Shown in pieces: positions 45,804 through 55,527 of a stretch of 64,000 bases of DNA. The notes below the pieces were generated by a model. The model was not told where the DNA came from and did no database searches. It saw only the letters and a program-made list of their open reading frames with translations. The stretch's first letter is position 1. The number at the start of each line of letters is the position of its first letter. Source of the stretch: Pseudomonas lurida (lineage in GTDB: Bacteria; Pseudomonadota; Gammaproteobacteria; Pseudomonadales; Pseudomonadaceae); contig NZ_PDJB01000001.1 of assembly GCF_002563895.1 (NCBI RefSeq), forward strand, positions 5,253,501-5,317,500. Reading direction: 5' to 3'. A program made the position numbers and the translations under genes.

Positions 45804-46450
45804 CGCGTGGGCTCCTTGAGCGGGCGGAGAATGGCGCGGACCGGGCTCGCGTCCAGGTTGGCAAAACGCAGCGGCAGCGCGATCAGTTCATAGTCGCCCT
45901 CCGGTACGTCATCGAGCACGATGCCTTCGAGAATCGCCATGCCATGGCGGGCCACGGCGTTGTGTGAATCCATGGTCTTGGACTGTTGCGGGTCAAGGGA
46001 CGGGGTGTCGATACCGACCAGGCGCACGCCGAGGCTGGCGAGCAACTCAATGGTTTGCGGGGCGATGGCGGTGAAGTCCGCATCCCATTCGGTCAGCGGC
46101 GCATGTGGATAAGTGCGCAGCAACACACGCTCGGGCAGGTTATCCACACGCCCCTCCAACTGGTGCGGCTGCACCAGCGCACCGCTGTCCAGGCAATGCA
46201 GTACGCGGCATGCGCCCATGTAGACATCCAGCGACACCTCGCCGATGGGCGCGCCGTCCGCGCTGTAATGCAGCGGCGCATCCACGTGGGCACCGGTGTG
46301 CGGCGACAGGGTGATACGCCCGACATTCACCGGGCACTCCGGGCCAAACTGCCACACGCGTTCTTCCTGGAACGGCGTATCCCCCGGCCAGGTCGGGGTC
46401 GCCGTACTCAAGGGCGGGCTGATATCCCACCACGTTTTTATTGGGTTCAT
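45800..46450 (-). CDS. kynB: Kynurenine formamidase
   Basis: 216 residues from ATG 46450. Cyclase-like fold with metal motif [16 protein letters not shown] (~51-66), the HxGTHxDxPxH signature of bacterial formamidases in its HTGAHVDAP form. It hydrolyses N-formylkynurenine to kynurenine. First gene of kynB-kynA. The open frame extends 42 codons upstream, but the family starts here. Confidence 0.95.
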   Translation of the reverse strand: MNPIKTWWDISPPLSTATPTWPGDTPFQEERVWQFGPECPVNVGRITLSPHTGAHVDAPLHYSADGAPIGEVSLDVYMGACRVLHCLDSGALVQPHQLEGRVDNLPERVLLRTYPHAPLTEWDADFTAIAPQTIELLASLGVRLVGIDTPSLDPQQSKTMDSHNAVARHGMAILEGIVLDDVPEGDYELIALPLRFANLDASPVRAILRPLKEPTR

Positions 46451-46499
46451 TCGAAGGCTCTCGGCGGTTACTTCGGTGAATGATACGAGGGCCTGCCGC

Positions 46500-46514
46500 G
46501 AATTTTCTTGCGAA
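46500..46514. promoter_or_regulatory. Candidate KynR operator (kynB side)
   Basis: GAATTTTCTTGCGAA, 50-64 bp upstream of the kynB start, twin of the site at 34986-35000. The 376-bp gap from 46451 to 46826 holds this site and a REP pair; no gene seen in it. Confidence 0.6.
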
Positions 46515-46606
46515 TTCCGGCGCGAGGCGGGAAATCTTTCGCACTTACTGCGAAGAAATAGCGCCAAGACGCACAAATCTACCGTTCAGAAACACCTCCC
46601 CTCCCC

Positions 46607-46698
46607 TGTAGGAGCCGGGCTTGCCCGCGATGATGGTGTGTCAGGCGATGGCGATGCAAACAGTGCCGCCGCCATCGCGGGCAAGCCCGGCTCCCACG
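46607..46698. repeat. REP pair 9
   Basis: Arms TGTAGGAGCCGGGCTTGCCC and GGGCAAGCCCGGCTCCCACG. In a divergent intergenic region between kynB and the cupin gene. Confidence 0.85.
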
Positions 46699-46826
46699 GG
46701 ATGTCGCCGTGCCTGCCGAATGAACGCCTGCCTGCGCTTCTGGGCATCCCGATGTCGAGTTCAGACCACTGACACAACGCCCGAGGCCTTAGGGTGCACC
46801 TTTCCATTCGCTGCCTCGGAGTCATC

Positions 46827-47171
46827 ATGTCCAAGCCCATCACCGTACTGCGCGACACCCACCCACTGCCCGTCCTGGACGCGTGCAAATGGGAGAAGCT
46901 GGAGGGCGACCCACATACCGTCAACCTCAACGCCTACACCAGCGAAGACGGCAGCAAGATCATGGGCACCTGGATCTGCACACCGGGCAAGTGGTACGTG
47001 GACTACGTGAAGTGGGAATACTGCCACTTCCAGGAAGGCTACTGCATCATCACGCCCGATGGGCTGGCGCCGATTCACTTGCGGGCTGGGGATATCTTCG
47101 TGGTGGAACCGGGGATGAAGGGGACGTGGGAAGTGGTCGAGACAGTGCGCAAGTATTTTGTGTTTGCTTGA
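46827..47171 (+). CDS. Cupin-domain protein (DUF861 type)
   Basis: 114 residues from ATG 46827 (CGGAG upstream). A single cupin barrel: YTSEDGSKIMGTWICTPGKW, YVKWEYCHFQEGYCIITPDG, then AGDIFVVEPGMKGTWEVVET, which is the (S)-ureidoglycine aminohydrolase-like cupin_3 pattern. It probably binds a small molecule or metal; function unknown. Monocistronic, ended by a hairpin. A role in tryptophan metabolism is only suggested by position. Confidence 0.85.
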   Translation: MSKPITVLRDTHPLPVLDACKWEKLEGDPHTVNLNAYTSEDGSKIMGTWICTPGKWYVDYVKWEYCHFQEGYCIITPDGLAPIHLRAGDIFVVEPGMKGTWEVVETVRKYFVFA

Positions 47172-47182
47172 GCCGCAAAAAC

Positions 47183-47211
47183 CCGGGAGCCCACTATAAG
47201 CAGGCTCCCGG
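47183..47211. terminator. Hairpin terminator
   Basis: CCGGGAGCC paired with GGCTCCCGG around an 11-nt loop, preceded by AAAAA. The A-run means T-tract function on the minus strand, i.e. for mmsA-mmsB; it also follows the cupin gene. Confidence 0.75.
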
Positions 47212-47219
47212 AAACGCCC

Positions 47220-48107
47220 CTACTTGGGCTTGCGATAGCTATTGATGATCGCTGAGAAGTCCTTGCCCCCTTCCCCACGCTGGCTCATCGATTGGTACAA
47301 CTGCTGGGCCACGGCGCCCAGGATGACGGGCTGCTTGGCCTGGCGCGCGGCCTCGGTCGCGAGGCCCAGGTCCTTGAGCATCAGGTCGGCGCCGAAACCA
47401 CCGGTGTAGCCACGGGACGATGGCGCAGTCTCGATCACGCCCGGCCATGGGTTATAGGTGTCAGAACTCCAGCAGCGCCCGGTGGAGCTGTTGATGATGC
47501 CGGCCAGCACCTGGGTGTCGATGCCCAACGCGTCGCCAAGCGCCATGGCTTCGCTGACGCCGACCATGCTGATCCCCAACAGCAGGTTGTTGCAGATCTT
47601 CGCGATTTGCCCAGTGCCCACCTCACCGCAAAGGACGATGTTGCGGCCCATCTGCGCCAGCACCGGTTGCAGGGTGGCAAACAGTTCCGGCGTGGCGCCG
47701 ACCATGAAGGTCAGGGTGCCAGCCTGGGCGCCGCCGGTGCCGCCCGAGACCGGCGCGTCGGCGACGGCCACACCTTGCTTGGCCGCGGCCGCCGCTACAT
47801 CGCGGATGGTTTGCGGGTCGATGGTGCTGCAATCCACTGCCGGTACGCCCTTGCCGATACCGGCGAGTACGCCGTCTTCATTCAGCCAGACGCTGCGCAC
47901 ATGCGCCGCCGCCGGCAGCATGGTAATCACCAGCTCCGCACCGTTGGCGGCATCACGCGGTGAATCGCTGATGGTGCCACCCAGTTCGGCCAACTCCTTG
48001 AGTACTGTCTGGTTCAGGTCGAACAGGTTCAACGCGTGGCCGGCCTTGATCAGGTTGCGGGCCATGGGTGCGCCCATGTTGCCCAAGCCGATAAATGCAA
48101 TCTTCAT
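47220..48107 (-). CDS. mmsB: 3-hydroxyisobutyrate dehydrogenase
   Basis: 295 residues of the beta-hydroxyacid dehydrogenase family. IAFIGLGNMGAPMARNLIKA binds NAD, ADAPVSGGTGGAQAGTLTFM is the substrate signature, and GQIAKICNNLLLGISMVGVS holds the catalytic Lys. It oxidises 3-hydroxyisobutyrate to methylmalonate semialdehyde in valine breakdown. It lies 15 bp downstream of mmsA. Confidence 0.94.
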   Translation of the reverse strand: MKIAFIGLGNMGAPMARNLIKAGHALNLFDLNQTVLKELAELGGTISDSPRDAANGAELVITMLPAAAHVRSVWLNEDGVLAGIGKGVPAVDCSTIDPQTIRDVAAAAAKQGVAVADAPVSGGTGGAQAGTLTFMVGATPELFATLQPVLAQMGRNIVLCGEVGTGQIAKICNNLLLGISMVGVSEAMALGDALGIDTQVLAGIINSSTGRCWSSDTYNPWPGVIETAPSSRGYTGGFGADLMLKDLGLATEAARQAKQPVILGAVAQQLYQSMSQRGEGGKDFSAIINSYRKPK

Positions 48108-48122
48108 GGTCGTCTCCCGGTA

Positions 48123-49640
<1,518 letters not shown>

Positions 49641-49772
49641 GTGGTCTCCAAATCTTATAGTTATGCAGAGAACCAAGGCGTTGAATCGCCTTGAAGAATG
49701 AGGCGTTCGGACTGTTTTTGGAGTATAGATGTGCAAATCTCTAATAAGAACGCACATAAAAGCCGGACCAAT

Positions 49773-50720
49773 ATGCAAAAAAACATCACGTCCCTGGGCT
49801 CCCTGAACTGGGATGACCTGAAGTTTTTCCTCGAAGTGGCCCGCACCCGCAAGGCCAGCGTGGCCGCCAAGCGCCTGGCGGTGGACTACACCACGGTGTC
49901 GCGGCGTATCAGTTCGCTGGAAGTGTCCCTCGGCACCCTGCTGTTCGAAAAATCCCGGACCAACGGCTTCGTCCTCACCACCGAAGGCCAACGTTTGCTG
50001 GGTTATGCCGAGTCCATCGAAAGCACCTTGCACATGGCCTGCGAGCAAGTCTCCGGCTCCGGCGTGGCACTGTCCGGCCACGTGCGCATGGGCTGCACCG
50101 AAGGTTTCGGCAGCTTCTTCGTCACTCCGCAGCTGAGCCACTTCGTCGACACCTACCCGGCCATCTCTGTGGACATTTTGCCCCTGCCCCACTTCATCAG
50201 CCTGTCCAAGCGCGAAGCCGACATTGTCATCGCCCTGGAGCGCCCGGAACACGGGCCCTATGTGTGCTGCAAGCTGTGCGACTACAAACTGCAGCTGTAC
50301 GCGACCCAGGAATACCTGGACCAACACCCGCCCATCCGCAAACCCGCGGATTTGGTCGAGCATCCGTTTATCAGCTATGTGGATGACTTGGCGTTCAGTT
50401 CGGAGCTGCTGTACCTGGCGAACGTAGTGCCCGGCGCCAGCGCCAGCCTGCGCAGTACCAGCGTGATCGCCCAGTACGTGGCGGCGCAACAGGGGCGGTC
50501 GATGGCGATATTGCCGTGTTTTCTGGCAGCACAGGATCCACGGTTGTTGCCGGTGCTGGGGGAGCAGATTGCGCTTACGCGGCAGTTCTGGATGTACTGC
50601 CGGGAGGACTTGAGGAAGTTGAAGCGGATTACGTTGTTGTGGGATTACATCAGGGAAGTGACCGAGCAGAACCAGGGGTTGTTGATGGGGGAGACGCGGG
50701 AGATCAGGTTCGCGGATTAA
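49773..50720 (+). CDS. LysR-family regulator, divergent from mmsA
   Basis: 315 residues from ATG 49773. HTH ~10-70 ([40 protein letters not shown]), a subclass known from regulators of amino acid and aldehyde catabolism. The effector domain has the [20 protein letters not shown] opening. It replaces the AraC-type MmsR of P. aeruginosa. Control of mmsAB is inferred from divergence (132-bp gap). Confidence 0.9.
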   Translation: MQKNITSLGSLNWDDLKFFLEVARTRKASVAAKRLAVDYTTVSRRISSLEVSLGTLLFEKSRTNGFVLTTEGQRLLGYAESIESTLHMACEQVSGSGVALSGHVRMGCTEGFGSFFVTPQLSHFVDTYPAISVDILPLPHFISLSKREADIVIALERPEHGPYVCCKLCDYKLQLYATQEYLDQHPPIRKPADLVEHPFISYVDDLAFSSELLYLANVVPGASASLRSTSVIAQYVAAQQGRSMAILPCFLAAQDPRLLPVLGEQIALTRQFWMYCREDLRKLKRITLLWDYIREVTEQNQGLLMGETREIRFAD

Positions 50721-50857
50721 AGGGCCATCAACGACGGTTCGCTTTAAGTTGCAGGACGTTTTCTAGAGACTCTCTACCCCATTGCACCTTACCGTTTGGG
50801 TTTAGCGACATGCCGTGGTGACCCCTACTGCAAATTTGGGAAGCATCATAACCCACC

Positions 50858-50945
50858 GTGGGAGCTGGCTTGCCGGCGATGGCAGTATGTCCGTCAGTAC
50901 ATCCAGTACTGAGACACCGCTATCGCCAGCAAACCAGCTCCCACA
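50858..50945. repeat. REP pair 10
   Basis: Arms GTGGGAGCTGGCTTGCCGGC and TATCGCCAGCAAACCAGCTC followed by CCACA. Between the convergent LysR and yfiB genes. The rest of the 262-bp gap shows nothing notable. Confidence 0.82.
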
Positions 50946-50982
50946 GTTGATTGGGTTTTACATTGAGGTCGGCGGGACGGGC

Positions 50983-51474
50983 TCAGTCCGCGATCACCAC
51001 AATCGACACCCGCCGATTCTCGGTGCGTCCCGCCACTGTGTCGTTGGACGCCACTGGCTGACTGCTGCCCAGCCCGCGCAGCTGGATGTTTTCTTCCTTC
51101 ATGCCCACACCGGTCAACACCGCAGCCACACTTTTGGCGCGGCGCAGGGACAGTTGCTGGTTGTAGGTTTCCTTGCCCGACGCATCGGTGTGGCCGTCGA
51201 CGCGAACGCGCTCGATACCCACGCCCAGCAGGGCCTTGCCGATGCGTTGGACGATGTCGGTGCTGGGTTGGTTAAGTGTCTCGACGTCGCTGCCAAACAG
51301 CACTTTGCCGGACAGGCCGAAGGCCCAGCCATCGTCGGTCAACGCAAAGCCTTGTTGCTTGAGGACCGCCACTTGCGCTGGGGTCAGGCCTTTGGGCGGG
51401 GGCGTCTGGCAGCCGCCGAGGGCGAGCAGTGCGACGAGCAGGGAGATAAACATGAAACGCGCGGTCGAGAACAA
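50983..51474 (-). CDS. yfiB: YfiB outer-membrane lipoprotein (OmpA-like)
   Basis: 163 residues if translation starts at TTG 51474, four bases after the yfiN stop and eight after GGAG. The first ATG (51453) would give 156 residues but lose the only positive charge of the signal sequence (Arg6). Lipobox: LLVALLALGGCQ, lipidated Cys at ~22. An OmpA peptidoglycan-binding domain follows (~50-160: VDGHTDASGKETYNQQLSLR; LGSSQPVASN). YfiB sequesters YfiR at the outer membrane and so relieves YfiN. The start choice is inference. Confidence 0.88.
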   Translation of the reverse strand: MFSTARFMFISLLVALLALGGCQTPPPKGLTPAQVAVLKQQGFALTDDGWAFGLSGKVLFGSDVETLNQPSTDIVQRIGKALLGVGIERVRVDGHTDASGKETYNQQLSLRRAKSVAAVLTGVGMKEENIQLRGLGSSQPVASNDTVAGRTENRRVSIVVIAD

Positions 51475-51478
51475 GGGG

Positions 51479-52741
51479 TCAGCTCCTGTGGTGAACGTTG
51501 GCGGCAGAGTGCTCCGACTCTGCCGTTTGCTGGCCGCCCGAGGACAGACGCTTGGCCTGGTACATCGCTGCGTCGGCGGCATTGAGTAAGGCACCTGGGG
51601 TGGCGCCATGATCGGGGTAGATGGCGATGCCGATACTGAGGGAGGTCAATACCTGGGTATTGCCGGGCACGGGGATTGGCAGGTCCATGCTGGCGATGAT
51701 CTTGTCGGCGATGCGCCGGGCGTCTTCCACTTTGTGCAACGGCGCCAGCAGGATGGCGAATTCGTCACCGCCCAGGCGCGCGACTAAATCGTCTTCCCGC
51801 AACTGCGCACGCACACGCTCGGCAACGGCCACGAGGACGGCATCACCGGCGGCGTGACCAAAGCTGTCGTTGATCTCTTTGAAGCGGTCGCTGTCGAGGT
51901 AAAGCACCGCCACCTGCTCCTTGACCTTGGCCGCACTTCGCAGGGCACGGATCAAACGGCCTTCAAAGAAGGCGCGGTTGGGCAGGCCGGTGAGGCTGTC
52001 GTGGTTGGCCTGGTGGGCGAGGGATTCGTTTTCGCTTTGCAGGTGGCTTTGCCAGGCTTCCATCTCGCCGAGCAAGGCGTTGAAGTCACTGCCCAGGCTG
52101 TCGAGTTCGGCGATTTTCGCCGGCGGCACGCGGCGGTCGAAGTCGCGTTCGCTGCGGGCGGCGTGGGCCACGGCGGCGAGGCTTTGCAGCGGGCCGGTGA
52201 TGCCGCGCAACAAGCGTCGCGCCAGGTGCAGCGCGATCCACGCACTGAGCGCGGTGCAGATGAGAATCCCGGCCAGGCCGCTGAGCAGGAAGCGCAGCAG
52301 GCTACCGCCGTGACCGGTGAGATGAGTGCTGCCAATGGCTCGCCCTTGATGGAGGATCGGCTGGCTGATGGGTTGCTCAAGCAGGGTATGCGCCAGTTCC
52401 AGTTCAACCCGCGAGAGCATGCCGGTATCCGGGCGTATCCACTGCGCCAGCAACTTGCCATTGGCGTCGAAGACTTCGGCGTTGGCCACCTCTTCGGTGG
52501 AGGCAATCAGGCTGAGGGCTTCAGTGGCCGCGGCGCTGTCGTTGAACACCACCGCCGCTTCCACGGTGTAGTTGATGGAGCGTGCGATCAGGTGCAAGTT
52601 GTGTTCGGCATACACTCGCAGCGCCAACACGCCAAGCAGGGTCAGCGAGACGCTCGCCAGGGTCACTGCCAGCAGCGCCAGGATGAGGTGCCCTCGGCCG
52701 ATGACGGAGCGCAGGGTCGGTCGCACCTTATCCCCCTTCAT
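51479..52741 (-). CDS. yfiN: YfiN (TpbB) membrane diguanylate cyclase
   Basis: 420 residues. TM1 ~18-40 (ILALLAVTLASVSLTLLGVL), a periplasmic domain ~42-155, TM2 ~152-172 (FLLSGLAGILICTALSAWIA), HAMP ~173-228, and a GGDEF domain ~245-405. LGGDEFAILL carries the intact catalytic motif, and REDD five residues before it is a product-inhibition site (RxxD). It makes c-di-GMP when freed from periplasmic YfiR. Its start overlaps yfiR by 4 bp. Confidence 0.93.
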   Translation of the reverse strand: MKGDKVRPTLRSVIGRGHLILALLAVTLASVSLTLLGVLALRVYAEHNLHLIARSINYTVEAAVVFNDSAAATEALSLIASTEEVANAEVFDANGKLLAQWIRPDTGMLSRVELELAHTLLEQPISQPILHQGRAIGSTHLTGHGGSLLRFLLSGLAGILICTALSAWIALHLARRLLRGITGPLQSLAAVAHAARSERDFDRRVPPAKIAELDSLGSDFNALLGEMEAWQSHLQSENESLAHQANHDSLTGLPNRAFFEGRLIRALRSAAKVKEQVAVLYLDSDRFKEINDSFGHAAGDAVLVAVAERVRAQLREDDLVARLGGDEFAILLAPLHKVEDARRIADKIIASMDLPIPVPGNTQVLTSLSIGIAIYPDHGATPGALLNAADAAMYQAKRLSSGGQQTAESEHSAANVHHRS

Positions 52742-53313
52742 GGCGCAGGTGCTCGGCGACGGGACAACTGCAGCACGCTGGGGTGAATGCGCACGCCGCT
52801 GCGTGCCACGGAGTCGAGGTTGACCTCGAACGACACTTGCTCATCCCCCACCCGCAGGCAGAAAAGGCTGCCCACCGTGCATTGGTCGCCACCTTCGCTG
52901 ATGCTCAGCACCGGGTGACCGATCAACGAGGTAAACAAATGGCTGCGCTCATCGGCACTGAGTTTGCCGATGTACACCGCATCACATGCATTGACGATTT
53001 CAGGATGGCTGGCCAGCAGGCGCTGCACCACGACCGGACGGCCGGTGGCCTGGGTGGTGCCTTTGATCAGGTCGTCGGTGTATTGGGTCGGGCCGACGAT
53101 ACACAGGCGCAATTGCGCAGGCTCTACCGGCCAACGCGCATAGCTGAGGATACCGAGCACCACTTGGGTGACCGACTCGGCGCGTTGGGCGGCCAGGTCT
53201 GCGGGGTCGGGTGCCTGGGCGAACACGTGTGGCGCGAGCACACACAGGACCGCCATCAGTAGCCTGCATCTCCAGCTCAAACTGCGCTCTGTGGGCGAGA
53301 CAGCCACGTTCAT
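52738..53313 (-). CDS. yfiR: YfiR periplasmic repressor of YfiN
   Basis: 191 residues of the DUF4154 family. Signal peptide ~10-32 (LSWRCRLLMAVLCVLAPHVF, cut before APDP). Cysteines at LCIVGP, VNACDAVYIG and QCTVGSLFC match the pairs that make disulfides in P. aeruginosa YfiR. It binds YfiN in the periplasm and keeps it off; redox and membrane stress release it. First gene of yfiR-yfiN-yfiB. Confidence 0.93.
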   Translation of the reverse strand: MNVAVSPTERSLSWRCRLLMAVLCVLAPHVFAQAPDPADLAAQRAESVTQVVLGILSYARWPVEPAQLRLCIVGPTQYTDDLIKGTTQATGRPVVVQRLLASHPEIVNACDAVYIGKLSADERSHLFTSLIGHPVLSISEGGDQCTVGSLFCLRVGDEQVSFEVNLDSVARSGVRIHPSVLQLSRRRAPAP

Positions 53314-53369
53314 GCAGCAATTCTCTCAGATGTTTTCTAAATGATGCCGCAACGATAGCACAGCGGCGC

Positions 53370-53399
53370 AAAACCCCGCGAAGACCGGTCTTTGCGGGG
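53370..53399 (-). terminator. Terminator of recCBD
   Basis: CCCCGCGAAGACC directly followed by GGTCTTTGCGGGG, a 13-bp stem with one mismatch and essentially no loop. On the minus strand it is followed by TTTT, about 55 bp past the recD stop. Confidence 0.8.
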
Positions 53400-53454
53400 C
53401 ACGCTATTTTTTCAGAAAAATCAGGCGCCTGAATCAGAAATAGTGCATGACCTG

Positions 53455-55527
53455 TCAGTCAATTTTCTCAGGCTCGTGACCCAACTCCAGCATCAACCCG
53501 CTCAAGCGCTTGACCTTGCGTCTTACCGCTTCTTCAAACACGCCACCCCGGGGTTCGATCAAGCTGAACCAGCGCTTGGCCCGGGTGATGCCGGTGTAGA
53601 TCAACTCCTTGGTGAGCACCGGGTTCAACGCATCCGGCAGGATCAGCGCGGTATGGGTGAACTCCGAGCCCTGGGATTTGTGCACGGTCATGGCGTACAC
53701 GGTTTCCACATCATTCAGGCGGCTGGGCAGTACGAAACGCACGCCGCCCTGGCCATCATTACGTGGGAAGGCGACACGCAGCACCTGGGGGCCACCGTCA
53801 CTTTCGGGCAATTTGAGGGCGATGCCGATATCACCGTTCATCAGGCCCAGGCCGTAATCGTTGCGGGTCATCAGCACCGGGCGGCCTTCGTACCATTGCT
53901 CCTCGCCTTCGATCAGCCGCACCTTGCGCAGGGCCGCGGTGATGCGCAGGTTCAGGCCTTCCACGCCCCAGGGGCCTTTGCGCACCGCACAGAGCAGTTG
54001 GAACGCGTCGAAGGCTTGCAGCAGTTGTTGCGCCCAGTGGGTCCAGGCTGGGTCTTCGCGCGGGGTGCCTGGCCCGGGCCTCGCGCTTTGCAGCAGGTTG
54101 AGGTAGTAACGATAACCCTGGGCGCCGTCGCTACCCTGCCCGTCCAGGACCAGACGCTCGAGGGCGTGGTCGTGCTCGCCCTTGAGGCTGACGCAGAACA
54201 GGTCGCTGTGGCTGCGCGCTGCCAGTAGCTTGCGGGCTTCCTCAGCGTCTTGCTGGTTGACCCAACGCGCCAGTTGGCCGATGCCACTGCCTTCGCCGAA
54301 ACGTCGCGAGTAGCGCAACATCACCACTTGCTGGGCCAGGGGATGGCTGCCATCGAGGTCGGCCTGCAGGCCACTGGCGCTGAGGTCTTCGCCACTGACG
54401 GCTTGCAGCCATTGGCGGGTCTCGGCGCTGTAGAAGCCGGCTTCGGCGTCGCGGCATAGATCGCCGAGTACGGCCCCCGCTTCTACCGACGCCAATTGGT
54501 CCTTGTCGCCCAGCAGCACCAGGCGTGCATGCGGCGGCAAGGCGTCGAGCAGGTTGGCCATCATTTCCAGGTCGATCATCGAGGCTTCGTCGACGACCAG
54601 CACGTCCAGGGGCAATGGGTTGCCGATGTGATGACGGAAATGCCGCGTGCCCGGGCGACTGCCCAGCAGGCGGTGGACAGTGGTGACCTGGGTCGGGATT
54701 TTTTCCTTCACGTTGTCAGGCACTTTCAGCGACAGCACTTGCTGGCTGATGGACTCGGTGAGGCGCGCCGCGGCCTTGCCGGTGGGCGCGGCCAGGCGAA
54801 TGCGCAACGGGCTGCCGGCTTCCACAGCCGGGGCCTGTAACAGCGCGAGCAGACGCACCACGGTGGTGGTCTTGCCGGTGCCGGGGCCACCCGTGACGAT
54901 GCTGAATGCACCGCGAGTGGCCAGGGCGCAGGCGAGCTTTTGCCAGTCGATCACGCCGTCGGGTGGCGGTTGGTCGAACAGGCTGTCCAAGCGCTGCGGC
55001 AAATCGGCGGCGACACTTTCATGGGTGGCGAGACGCAGGCGCAAGGCGGTGTCGATGCGTCGCTCATAGGTCCAGTAGCGGCGCAGATAAAGACGCTTGC
55101 CGGACAGGACCAATGGGCGACTTCGGGCGGATTCGCTGCCATCGACTGCCAGCGCGACCAGGTGGCTGGCGGCAAGCGCATGGCACCAGTGGGCGCCGTC
55201 CAGGCCTTCGAGCAACTGCGAAGGCAGCAGCATGGCGCCGGTTTGCAGGTCGCCTTCAGGCGGCAACGACAGCGCGAAGTCCGGCGCCTTGAGCGTTTCG
55301 AACAGGTCGAGGCAGACGTGGCCATGGCCCAGTTGATGGCTGGTCAGCGCGGCGGCCAGCAGCACCAGCGGGTCAGACTGCGGATCTAGCTCGTGCAGAA
55401 AGCCTACGAAGGCTTTGTCCAGGGCACGCAACCAACCCCGATCCACCCAGCGTTCCAGCAGCTGCACCAGGTCGGCGGCGCGGCTGAGGGGCATCAGTTC
55501 CTCAAGCGGTAACGGCGACAGGCTCAT
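53455..55527 (-). CDS. recD: Exodeoxyribonuclease V, alpha subunit RecD
   Basis: 690 residues. SF1B helicase: Walker A in TGGPGTGKTTTVVRLLALL (~183-201), VVDEASMIDLEMMA as Walker B, LGDKDQLASVEAGAVLGDL, and a C-terminal TVHKSQGSEFTHTALILPD motif. It is the fast 5'-3' motor of RecBCD. Last gene of the operon; its start overlaps the recB stop by 4 bp. Confidence 0.96.
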   Translation of the reverse strand: MSLSPLPLEELMPLSRAADLVQLLERWVDRGWLRALDKAFVGFLHELDPQSDPLVLLAAALTSHQLGHGHVCLDLFETLKAPDFALSLPPEGDLQTGAMLLPSQLLEGLDGAHWCHALAASHLVALAVDGSESARSRPLVLSGKRLYLRRYWTYERRIDTALRLRLATHESVAADLPQRLDSLFDQPPPDGVIDWQKLACALATRGAFSIVTGGPGTGKTTTVVRLLALLQAPAVEAGSPLRIRLAAPTGKAAARLTESISQQVLSLKVPDNVKEKIPTQVTTVHRLLGSRPGTRHFRHHIGNPLPLDVLVVDEASMIDLEMMANLLDALPPHARLVLLGDKDQLASVEAGAVLGDLCRDAEAGFYSAETRQWLQAVSGEDLSASGLQADLDGSHPLAQQVVMLRYSRRFGEGSGIGQLARWVNQQDAEEARKLLAARSHSDLFCVSLKGEHDHALERLVLDGQGSDGAQGYRYYLNLLQSARPGPGTPREDPAWTHWAQQLLQAFDAFQLLCAVRKGPWGVEGLNLRITAALRKVRLIEGEEQWYEGRPVLMTRNDYGLGLMNGDIGIALKLPESDGGPQVLRVAFPRNDGQGGVRFVLPSRLNDVETVYAMTVHKSQGSEFTHTALILPDALNPVLTKELIYTGITRAKRWFSLIEPRGGVFEEAVRRKVKRLSGLMLELGHEPEKID

